Shown: positions 26,936 to 37,085 of the stretch, piece by piece
How positions within the stretch are numbered: position 1 is the stretch's first letter
Layout of the letters: every line of letters begins with the position of its first letter
Source: Ianthella basta
Lineage: Eukaryota; Porifera; Demospongiae; Verongiida; Ianthellidae
Length of the DNA: 64,000 bases
Assembly (NCBI GenBank): GCA_964019415.1
Contig: OZ025877.1
Coordinates: 1,885,501-1,949,500 of the forward strand
Direction: 5' to 3'
Translations under genes and position numbers: made by a program
The notes under the pieces: model-generated
Database searches by the model: none
What the model was told of the DNA's origin: nothing
What the model saw: only the letters and a program-made list of their open reading frames with translations

Positions 26936-29900
26936 TCAAAAGGTAAATCTGTCCACGGGACGGCGAACCCGTGTTGAACGTCGTACTTGTGGAGGACGGC
27001 GTGTGTCCTCTGCCGAGGGCTGAGGCGGCAGCCCAGATGATGACACAGGATTCTCCTGTGAAGGTGACACCGACTCTACGGAACTATCGGTACCAGCCAC
27101 AACAGTTTCCTCTGGCAAGGATACCGGTGGCAACACGTCAATTGGCTCCGGAGTCGGAGTCTGGGTGGCTGATGGCAAGTCTGAGTCCTGCTCTTCCCAG
27201 GCTCGGATGTGATCCACATGCTTCCTGCCAACCACACCACTATCCAATTCTACCACGTACGAGACTGGTCCTCGACGTTCCAGAATAGTACCTGGAACCC
27301 AACGAAATGCGTCCCTCCCATCTCGCACCATCACCCTGGCACCGACTGCAAACTCTCTCAGTGTGCCTTTCCTGTCATGGTGGCTTTTCTGCTTGCCTTG
27401 GGAAACACAAACTCTCTCTCCCAGGTTAGGCCTCAACAAGTCAAACCGAGTTCGGATGGGACGACCCAGAAACAAAGACGCTGGTGATACCCCAGTTGTG
27501 GCATGTGGAGTACTGCGATAAGACATGAGAAAACTCTGCAACTGGTGCTGCAGTGGTCTGCCATCCCCCTCTCCGGCTTTCATTGACTGCTTAAAAGTTT
27601 GCACCAGACGTTCAACTGCTCCGTTCGAGGAAGGATGATACGGTGCTGTCCGCACATGCTTCACCCCATTTGACTGCAAGAAGTCCATGAACTCTCCTGA
27701 AGTAAACTGTGGCCCATTGTCAGATACCACTTGCTGAGGCAACCCATAAGCTGCGAAGATGTGTCTCAGCACCGCAATGGTGCGATCGGCAGTGGTTGAT
27801 GGCATTTCGTGGATTTCTGGCCACTTGGAGTGTGCATCAATGAGTAGAAAGAACATCCTACCCTTAAACGGCCCAGCAAAGTCAATGTGCACCCGTTGCC
27901 ACGGATGCTCCGGCCAGACCCACGGGTGCAAAGGTGCACTACTGGGAGCACTCTTGACAGCCTGGCATGACTGGCAGGATTTCACAATCCCCTCTACATC
28001 CTTGTCAAGACCTGGCCACCAGAAATAGCTCCTCGCCACAGACTTCATCCTGACCATTCCACCATGGTCACTGTGTAGCTCTTTCAAGACTGAGGCCCTC
28101 AGCTTCTGAGGAACAACCACTCGGATGCCCCATAGCAGACATTGGCTTTCCACGGTGAGCTCCAGCCGACGTGACGAGAACAGTTGCAGTTCTGCTGGCA
28201 CACTAGCAGGCCACCCTTGCCGCAAGTACAGCAACACCTTACTCAAAAGGGGATCCTGCCGTGTGGCTGTAGCGACTGCGCCAGCTGTGACTGGAAGTGA
28301 GTTAATCTGTGCGAGGTTGAAACAGGCTGCTACACTGGAGAACTCCTCTCCAGGTGGAACGGACACTGGCAGCCGTGACAGCCCATCAGCATTTGCATGA
28401 TCCTGTGTACGACGAAAACGGATGTCATAACGATAGGCTGACAGCAGAATAGCCCATCTCTGCAAGCGAGCAGCAGATAGCGAAGGAATAGCCTGATCTG
28501 AGGCCAGGATGGTTGTTAGGGGTTTGTGATCCGTTATAAGGCAAAACTTCCGTCCATACAGGTATTGGTGAAACCGTTTGACACCAAACACCAGGGCCAA
28601 AGCTTCCTTCTCGATTTGCGGATAGTTTTTCTCACTGGCTGTTAGCGTACGTGAGGCATAGGCAATGGGCCTCTCCGACCCATCAGAATACTGCTGAGAG
28701 ATTACGGCACCCACTCCGTATGGTGACGCATCAGCTGCAAGTGATAGAGGCAATGACGGGTCGTAATGGGCAAGGACCTGTGACGAAGACAAAACTGCCT
28801 TGATGTCCCTGAATGCTGTTTCACACTCCACTGTCCACTTCCATGACTCACCCTTGTGGAGCAACTGAGTCAAAGGTTGTAACCGGGTTGCCAGGTTTGA
28901 AATGAACCGTCCATAATAGTTCACCAACCCCAGGAAGGAACGCAACTCAGTGAGATTGGTGGGTGTAGGAGCATCTGCCATGGCCTGCTGTTTTCCTCTG
29001 GTTGTGTGCAGACCTTGTGCATCCACCACATGCCCCAAGTACTCTACCGACGGCTGAAGGAATGAGCACTTCTGACGCTTCAACCTGAACCCATGGCTAC
29101 GGAGGCGCTCCAGGACAGTTGCTAGAGTGGCTAAGTGCTCTGCCTCAGTCGACCCAGTCAGGATGATGTCATCCAAGTAACACATCACCCGAGGCAAACC
29201 ATGGAGGACCGCGTCCATGGTGCGTTGAAATATGGCGGGAGCAGATGCCACGCCAAATGGCAAGCGGGTGTAACGGTAAAGACCAAGATGTGTATTTATT
29301 GTCACCAGCTCACTGGAAGCAGCATCTAACGGCAACTGCTGATACGCTTGCGACAAATCCAGCTTACTAAACGACTGGCCACCAGCCAATGAGGCGAAGA
29401 TCTCTTCTGGTTTGGGAAGAGGGTGCTGGTCCACTTCCAGAGCAGGGTTAAGGGTTACTTTGTAATCACCACACAGACGGAAAGAACCATCTTTCTTGGG
29501 GACAGGTACGATGGGAGTAGCCCACTTACTGAACTCTACCTTCTCCAAGACTCCACTGGATTCTAAACGTTCAATTTCTTTGCCAATCGCATCTTTTATG
29601 GCAAAAGGGACCGAACGTGGACGAAAAAACTTGGGCTGGCTATTCTCCTTCAACTTCAAATTGACCTGAACTGACTTCACCGTCCCGAGCTCCTCACGGA
29701 ATACATCTTCGTATTTGTGCAGAAGCTCCTCCAGTGGAAGATTACCTTGCGTCTGGTATGCAAGGAGAGCCCAGTCCAGGCGAATGTGAGCCAGCCAATC
29801 TCTCCCTAGCAAGGCTGGTCCCTCGCTCTTCACTATGACCAATGACAGCTCCTTCTCCTGGTCTTTGTACACAACATGAACAGGCAAACTGCCCACCACT

Positions 29901-30934
29901 TCCACTCGCTGTGCAGTGTACGTGTGCAAGGCAATACCAGCCGGCTGGAGCTGTCCATCCGGAAACAGCTCCCGTTGCTGCTTCAGTGACATTATGGACA
30001 CAGCCGCACCTGTGTCAACTTCCATTGACACAGGGACACCCTCTACCCCGACCTCTACTACAATTGGATCAGTCCGCCTGGATCCTAGGCACATAATAGG
30101 AAGGTCGGCTTCCTCTGACACCTCCACTGTAGCCAGTCGCTGTGTTCTAGAGCCCTGTGGCCTAGCACCCTTGTGCCCCCCTTTAGACTTGGCTGAACGG
30201 CAGACACGAGCCAAATGCCCCTTTTTCTTACACTGGTGGCAAATGGTATCAATAAAACGACATGTAGCAGCCAAGTGATCAGTACTACCGCAGCGATAGC
30301 ACTCCTTCCCATGACCCTGGGGTTTACTGCTGCTATGACACTGGGCTGGCCCTTTGTATGGGGTCCTGCTATGAGAAACCTGGTGAACAGCACTACTGGA
30401 GACAGCACCTCTCAACTCTCTAGCATTTTGCTCTGCTAACTCCAAGCTATGTGCTATGGTCAGTGCCTTACTCAGAGTCAACTCGGACTCAGCTAGCAGG
30501 CGCTTACGGTGCACCTCCTCCCTCAGGCCACAAACCAATCGATCCCTCAAAGCATCTTCCAGCCCTTCCCCAAACTCACACCTGGATGCCAACTTCCGCA
30601 ACTCCGCTTCGAACTTGGCCACGGTCTCTCCCGGTTCCTGTCGTCGCTGATGGAACCGAAAACGTTCCGCCATAATGATCTTCTTGGGTTCATAGTGCTT
30701 CTTCAGCGTCTCCTTGAGCTGCGCCAGCGTTTTCACGGATGGTTTAACTGGTGACAACAAGTCCCTCAAGAGGGCATACGTCTGCCCACCAACGAGGGTA
30801 AGAAAAACTGGGACTTTGCGGTCGTCCGGTATCGCGTTAGCCGCCAGGAACAAGTCAATCCTCTCCAGATAAGCCGCGATCGATTCGCGGTCGGCATCGA
30901 AGGTCTCCACTTGACCAATTGCTGCAACTGCCAT
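26936..30934 (-). CDS. Gag-Pol polyprotein of Ty3/Gypsy element (1332 aa)
   Basis: One uninterrupted frame (ATG at 30934-30932, TGA at 26938-26936) encodes all retrotransposition functions. Domain order: Gag/capsid-like region (about 10-175, with MAERFRFHQRRQ near 88); two CCHC zinc knuckles (C212-C215-H220-C225 and C232-C235-H240-C245); aspartic protease with DTGA at 307-310 and LLGRDW near 375; reverse transcriptase with D526 (KLDLSQAYQ) and YLDD at 586-589; RNase H with D735, an IEKEAL motif near 774-779, D802 (TDHKPL) and D850 (NADGLSR); integrase with an HHCC zinc finger (H954, H957, C987, C990) and D1018, D1072, E1108, i.e. DX35E; and a GPY/F-like module (ERRGPVSYVVEL, 1219-1230). The tail is Pro/Ser-rich and then basic. 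No frameshift separates gag from pol, so the pool must come from one polyprotein. All visible catalytic residues are present. Confidence 0.97.
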   Translation of the reverse strand: MAVAAIGQVETFDADRESIAAYLERIDLFLAANAIPDDRKVPVFLTLVGGQTYALLRDLLSPVKPSVKTLAQLKETLKKHYEPKKIIMAERFRFHQRRQEPGETVAKFEAELRKLASRCEFGEGLEDALRDRLVCGLREEVHRKRLLAESELTLSKALTIAHSLELAEQNARELRGAVSSSAVHQVSHSRTPYKGPAQCHSSSKPQGHGKECYRCGSTDHLAATCRFIDTICHQCKKKGHLARVCRSAKSKGGHKGARPQGSRTQRLATVEVSEEADLPIMCLGSRRTDPIVVEVGVEGVPVSMEVDTGAAVSIMSLKQQRELFPDGQLQPAGIALHTYTAQRVEVVGSLPVHVVYKDQEKELSLVIVKSEGPALLGRDWLAHIRLDWALLAYQTQGNLPLEELLHKYEDVFREELGTVKSVQVNLKLKENSQPKFFRPRSVPFAIKDAIGKEIERLESSGVLEKVEFSKWATPIVPVPKKDGSFRLCGDYKVTLNPALEVDQHPLPKPEEIFASLAGGQSFSKLDLSQAYQQLPLDAASSELVTINTHLGLYRYTRLPFGVASAPAIFQRTMDAVLHGLPRVMCYLDDIILTGSTEAEHLATLATVLERLRSHGFRLKRQKCSFLQPSVEYLGHVVDAQGLHTTRGKQQAMADAPTPTNLTELRSFLGLVNYYGRFISNLATRLQPLTQLLHKGESWKWTVECETAFRDIKAVLSSSQVLAHYDPSLPLSLAADASPYGVGAVISQQYSDGSERPIAYASRTLTASEKNYPQIEKEALALVFGVKRFHQYLYGRKFCLITDHKPLTTILASDQAIPSLSAARLQRWAILLSAYRYDIRFRRTQDHANADGLSRLPVSVPPGEEFSSVAACFNLAQINSLPVTAGAVATATRQDPLLSKVLLYLRQGWPASVPAELQLFSSRRLELTVESQCLLWGIRVVVPQKLRASVLKELHSDHGGMVRMKSVARSYFWWPGLDKDVEGIVKSCQSCQAVKSAPSSAPLHPWVWPEHPWQRVHIDFAGPFKGRMFFLLIDAHSKWPEIHEMPSTTADRTIAVLRHIFAAYGLPQQVVSDNGPQFTSGEFMDFLQSNGVKHVRTAPYHPSSNGAVERLVQTFKQSMKAGEGDGRPLQHQLQSFLMSYRSTPHATTGVSPASLFLGRPIRTRFDLLRPNLGERVCVSQGKQKSHHDRKGTLREFAVGARVMVRDGRDAFRWVPGTILERRGPVSYVVELDSGVVGRKHVDHIRAWEEQDSDLPSATQTPTPEPIDVLPPVSLPEETVVAGTDSSVESVSPSQENPVSSSGLPPQPSAEDTRRPPQVRRSTRVRRPVDRFTF

Positions 30935-30940
30935 ATCCCA

Positions 30941-30952
30941 CCTTCGTCGCCA
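30941..30952 (-). other. Candidate primer binding site
   Basis: On the minus strand, two bases (AG) after the 5' LTR, the sequence reads TGGCGACGAAGG. PBSs complement a tRNA 3' end (CCA) and so start with TGG. TGGCGAC is typical of elements primed by an arginine-type tRNA, but the exact tRNA is not established here. Confidence 0.65.
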
Positions 30953-30954
30953 CT

Positions 30955-31208
30955 TGTGATGTCTTCTCTATCACAGACAAACGATCGCGACTCGATCATG
31001 CAACGCACTGGGAACACCGTCAGCAATGATTCCAAATAACACTGCAACAACGTGCCAACACACTACGCATGCGCAATAAGTGATCACCAGACATGCTACT
31101 AAGTATAACAGCAGACACAGCAGTCACTACCAAATATAACAGCAAATAATAATGTAACACTACCACAAATAGTAACAGACAAAACCATAAATCAGTGTAT
31201 ACAGTACA
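30955..31208 (-). repeat. 5' LTR of the Gypsy element (254 bp)
   Basis: This is an exact repeat of 26651-26904. As the upstream LTR on the minus strand it should carry the promoter for the gag-pol transcript. The NRF-1-like motif ACGCATGCGC is at 31065-31074. The gag-pol ATG lies 20 bp inside the element from this LTR. I could not identify a convincing TATA box. Confidence 0.95.
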
Positions 31209-31214
31209 CCCCTA
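31209..31214. repeat. Target site duplication, right copy (CCCCTA)
   Basis: CCCCTA directly follows the right LTR and matches 26645-26650. The satellite then continues in register with GGACACTACCC. Confidence 0.85.
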
Positions 31215-34200
31215 GGACACTACCCATTAAATAGTGTCCCTTAGGACACTACCCATTTAATAGTGTCCCCTAGGACACTACCCATTTAATAGTGTCCCCA
31301 AGGACACTATCCAATTAATAGTGTCCCCCTAGGACACTTCCCATTTAATAGTGTTCCCCTAGGACACTACCCATTTAATAGTGTTCCCCTAGGACACTAC
31401 CCATATAATAGTGTTCCCCTAAGACACTATCCATTTAATAGTGTCCCCCTAGGACACTACCCATTTTATAGTGTTCCGCTAGGACACTACCCATTTAATA
31501 GTGTCCCCCTAGGACACTACCCATATAATAGTGTCCCCTATAGCTAGGACACTACCCATTTAATAGCGTTCACCCTAGGACACTACCCATTTAATAGTGT
31601 CCCCTTGGACACTACCCATTTAATAGTGTCCCCTAGGACACTACCCATTTAGTAGTGTCCCCCAGGACACTACCCATGTAATAGTGTCCCCTAGGACACT
31701 ATCCATTTAATAGTGTTCCCCTAGGACACCACCCATTTAATAGTGTTCCCCTAGGACACTACCCATTTAATCGTGTTCCCCTAGGACACTACCGATTTAA
31801 TAGTGTCCCCTAGGACACTACCCATTTTATAGTGTTCCGCTAGGACACTACCCATTTAATAGTGTCCCCTATAGCTAGGACACTACCCATTTAATAGCGT
31901 TCCCCTAGGACACTACCGATTTAATAGTGTCCCCTAGGACACCAGCCATTTTATAGTGTCCCCCTAGGACACTACCCATATAATAGTATCCCCTATAGCT
32001 AGGACACTACCCATTTAATAGCGTTCACCCTAGGACACTACCCATTTAATAGTGTTCCCCTAGGACACTATCCATTTAATAGCGTTCACCCTAGGACACT
32101 ACCCATTTAATAGTGTTCCCCAAGGACACTATCCATTTAATAGTGTTCCCTAGGACACTACCCATTTAATAGTGTTCCCCTAGGACACTACCCATTTAAT
32201 CGTGTTCCCCTAGGACACTACCGATTTAATAGTGTCCCCTAGGAAACTACCCATTTTATAGTGTTCCGCTAGGACACTACCCATTTAATAGTGTCCCCTA
32301 TAGCTAGGACACTACCCATTTAATAGCGTTCCCCTAGGACACTACCGATTTAATAGTGTCCCCTAGGACACTAGCCATTTTATAGTGTCCCCCTAGGACA
32401 CTACCCATATAATAGTGTCCCCTATAGCTAGGACACTACCCATTTAATAGCGTTCACCCTAGGACACTACCCATTTAATAGTGTTCCCCTAGGACACTAT
32501 CCATTTAATAGTGTTCCCCTAGGACACTACCCATTTAATAGTGTTCTCCTAGGACACTACCCATTTAATCGTGTTCCCCTAGGACACTACCGATTTAATA
32601 GTGTCCCCTAGGACACTACCCATTTAATAATGTTCACCCTAGGACACTACCCATTTATTAGTGTTCCCCTAGGACACTACTCATTTAATAGTGTTCCCCT
32701 AGGACACTACCCATTTAATAGTGTCCCCTAGGACACTACCCATTTAATAGTGTTCCCCTAGGACACTACCCATTTAATAGTGTCCCCCTAGGACACTACC
32801 CATATAATAGTGTCCCCTAGGACACTACCCATTTAATAGTGTCTCCCTAGGACAATACCCATTTAATAGTGTCCCTTAGGACACTACCCATTTAATAGTG
32901 TTCCCTAGGACGCTACCCATTTACTAGTGTCCCCTAGGACACTACCCATTTAATAGTGTCCCCCTAGGACTTTACCCATTTAATAGTATCCCCTAGGACA
33001 CTATCCATTTAATAGTGTCCCCCTAGGACACTTCCCATTTAATAGTGTCCGCTAGGACACTACCCATTTAATAGTGTCCCCCTAGGACACTACCCATTTA
33101 ATAGTGTTCCCCTAGGACACTACCCATTTAATAGTGTCCCCTAGGACACTACCCTTTAATAGTATCCCCCTAGGACACTACTCATTTAATAGTGTCCCCT
33201 AGGACACTACCCATTTAATAGTATCCCCCTAGGACACTACCCATTTAATAGTGTCCCATAGGCCACTACCCATTTAGTAGTGTCCCCTAGGACACTATAT
33301 ATTTAATAGTGTCTCATAGGACACTACCCATTTAATAGTGTCCCCTAGGGCACTACCCAATTAATAGTGTCCCCCTAGGACACTACACATTTAATAGTGT
33401 CCCCTAGGACACTGCACATTTAATAGTGTTCCCCTAGGACACTATCCATTTAATAGTGTCCCCTTAGGACACTACCCATTTAATGGTGTCCCCTAGGACA
33501 CTACTCATTTAATAGTGTCCCCCTAGGACACTACCCATTTAATAGTGTCCCCTAGGACACTACCCATTTAGTAGTGTCCCCCAAGACACTACCCTTTAAT
33601 AGTGTTCCCCTAGGACACTATCCATTTAATAGTGTCCCCTTACGACACTACCCATTTAATAGTGTTCCCCTAGGACACTATCCATTTAATAGTGTCCCCT
33701 AGGACACTACCCATATAATAGTGTCCCCTAAAACACTACCCATTTAATAGTGTCCCCTAGGACACTACCCATTTAACAGTGTCCTCTAGGACACTATCCA
33801 TTTAATAGTGTTCCCCTAAAACACTATCCATTTAATACTGTTCCCCTAGGACACTTCCCATTTAATAGCGTCCCCTAGGACGCTACCCATTTAATAGTGT
33901 TCCCCTAGGACACTACCCATTTAATAGTGTCCCCCTAGGACACTACGCATATAATAGTGTCCCCTAGGACACTAACCATTTACTAGCGTCCCCCTAGGAC
34001 ACTACGCATTGAATAGTGTCCCCCTAGTACACTATCCATTTAATAGTGTCCCCCTAGGACACTACCCATTTAATTGTGTCCCCTAGGACACTACCCATTT
34101 AATAGTGTCCCCTAGGACACTATCCATTTAATAGTGTCCCCCTAGGACACTTCCCATTTAATCGTGTCCCTCAGGACACTACCCATATAATAGTGTCCCC

Positions 34201-37085
34201 TAGGACACTACCCATTTAATAGTGTCCCCAGGACACTACCCATTTAATAGTGTCCCCTTAGGACACTACCCATATAATAGTGTCCCTTTGGGACACTACC
34301 CTTGAATAGTATCCCCCTAGGACACTACTCATTTAATAGTGTCCCCTAGGACACTACCCATTTAATAGTATCCCCCTAGGATACTACCCATTTATTAGTA
34401 TCCCCCTAGGATACTACCCATTTAATAGTGTCCCCTAGGACACTACCCATTTAATAGTCTCCCCTAGGACACTACCCATTTGATAGTGTTCCCCTAGGAC
34501 ACTTCTCATTTAATAGTGTTCCCCTAGGACACTACCCATTTAATAGTGTTCCCCTAGGACACTATCCATTTAATAGTGTTCCCCTAGGACACTACCCATT
34601 TAATAGTGTTCCCCTAGGACACTACCCATTTAATAGTGTCCCCTAGGACACTACCCATTTAATAGTGTTCCCCTAGGACACTACCCATTTAATAGTGTCC
34701 CCCTAGGACACTATCCATTTAATAGTGTCCCCCTAGGACACTTCCCATTTAATAGTGTCCGCTAGGACACTACCCATTTAATAGTGTCCCCCTAGGACAC
34801 TACCCATTTAATAGTGTTCCCCTAGGACACTACCCATTTAATAGTGTCCCCTAGGACACTACCCTTTAATAGTATCCCCCTAGGACACTACTCATTTAAT
34901 AGTGTCCCCTAGGACACTACCCATTTAATAGTATCCCCCTAGGACACTACCCATTTAATAGTGTCCCATAGGCCACTACCCATTTAGTAGTGTCCCCTAG
35001 GACACTATACATTTAATAATGTCCCCTAGGACACTATATACCCATTTAATAGCGTCCCCTAGGGCACTACCCATATAATAGTGTCCCCCTAGGACACTAC
35101 CCATTTAATAGTGTCCCCTAGAACACTGCACATTTAATAGTGTTCCCCTAGGACACTATCCATTTAATAGTGTCCCCTTAGGACACTACCCATTTAATGG
35201 TGTCCCCTAGGACACTACTCATTTAATAGTGTCCCCCTAGGACACTACCCTTTTAATAGTGTCCCCTAGGACACTACCCATTTAGTAGTGTCCCCCAAGA
35301 CACTACCCTTTAATAGTGTTCCAATAGGACACTATCCATTTAATAGTGTCCCCCTACGACACTACCCATTTAATAGTGTTCCCCTAGGACACTACCCATT
35401 TAATAGTGTCCCCTAGGACATTACCCATTTAATAGTGTTCCCCTAGGACACTACCCATTTAATAATGTCCCCTAGGACACTACCCATATAATAGTGTCCC
35501 CTAGGACACTACCCATTTAATAGTGTCCCCTAGGACACTACCCATTTAACAGTGTCCCCTAGGACACTACCCATTTAATAGTGTTCCCCTAGGACACTTC
35601 CCATTTAATAGCGTCCCCTAGGACGCTACCCATTTAATAGTGTTCCCCTAGGACACTACCCATTTAATAGTGTCCCCCTAGGACACTACGCATTTAATAG
35701 TGTCCCCTAGGACACTAACCATTTACTAGTGTCCCCCTAGGACACTACGCATTGAATAGTGTCCCCCTAGGACACTACCCATTTAATAGTGTCCCCCTAG
35801 GACACTACCCATTTAATTGTGTCCCCTAGGACACTACCCATTTAATAGTGTTCCCCTAGGTCACTATCCATTTAATAGTGATCCCCTAGGACACTACCCA
35901 TTCAATAGTGTTCCCCTAGGACACTACCCATTTAATAGTGTCACCTAGGATACTACCCATTTAATAGTGTTCCCCTAGGACACTACCCATTTAATAGTGT
36001 CCCCCTAGGACACTACCCATATAATAGTGTCCCCTAGGACACTACCCATTTAATAGTGTCCCCCTAGGACAATACCCATTTAATAGTGTCCCCTAGGACA
36101 CTACCCATTTAATAGTGTTCCCTAGGACGCTACCCATTTACTAGTGTCCCCTAGGACACTACCCATTTAATAGTGTCCCCTTAGGACACTACCCATTTAA
36201 TTGTGTCCCCTAGGACACTACCCAATTAATAGTGTCCCGTAGGACACTATCCATTTAATAGTGTGCCCCTAGGACACTTCCCATTTAATAGTGTCCCTCA
36301 GGACACTACCCATATAATAGTGTCCCTTAGGACACTACCCATTTATTAGTGTCCCCAGGACACTACCCATTTAATAGTGTCCCCCTAGGATACTACCCAT
36401 TTAATAGTGTCCCCTAGGACACTACCCATTTAATAGTGTCCCCTAGGACACTACCCTTTAATAGTATCCCCCTAGGACACTATTCATTTAATAGTGTCCC
36501 CTAGGACACTATCCATTTAATAGTATCCCCCTAGGACACTACCCATTTAATAGTGTCCCCTAGGCCACTACCCATATAATAGTGTCCCCTAGGACACTAT
36601 ACATTTAATGGTGTCCCCTAGGACACTACACATTTAATAGTGTCTTCTAGGACACTGCACATTTAATAGTGTCCCCTAGGACACTATCCATTTAATAGTG
36701 TCCCCCTAGGACACTACCCATTTAATGGTGTCCCTTAGGACACTACTCATTTAATGGTGTCCCCCTAGGACACTACCCATTTAATAGTGTTCCCTAGGAC
36801 ACTACCCATTTAATAGTGTCCCCCAGGACACTACCCATTTAATAGTGTCTCCCTTGGACACTACCCATATAATAGTGTCCTCTAGGACACTACCCATATA
36901 ATAGTGTCCCCTAGGACACTACTCATTTAATAGTGTTCACCCTAGGTCACTAACCATTTAATAGTGTCCCCTAGGACACTGCGTATACCCATTTAATAGT
37001 GTCCCCTAGGACACTACCCATTTAATAGTGTCAACTAGGACACTACCCATTTAATAGTGTCCCCTAGGACACTACTCATTTAATA

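Larger units (their letters stand above)
26651..31208 (-). mobile_element. Intact Ty3/Gypsy LTR retrotransposon (4,558 bp)
   Basis: The complete element is inserted in the satellite on the minus strand. Reading 5' to 3' on the minus strand: LTR (31208-30955), a TGG-type primer binding site at 30952-30941, a single Gag-Pol frame (30934-26936), a polypurine tract (26917-26905) and the second LTR (26904-26651). LTR ends are TG...CA. The two LTRs are identical by eye over 254 bp and the frame is unbroken, so the insertion is very recent and the copy is potentially autonomous. There is no envelope gene and no chromodomain. Single-frame Gag-Pol with short LTRs resembles the Mag/Steamer-like group of invertebrate Gypsy elements. 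That placement is by architecture and motifs, not by a tree. Confidence 0.96.

Noticed and set aside
26971-30754. Numerous plus-strand frames of 60-120 codons opposite the Gypsy ORF
   Set aside because: They are antisense shadows of a 1332-codon frame with full catalytic motifs and show no protein family signal.
26905-30954. An envelope gene or chromodomain in the Gypsy element
   Set aside because: No frame follows integrase before the polypurine tract, and the C-terminal tail after the GPY/F-like motif is Pro/Ser-rich and basic without chromodomain residues.
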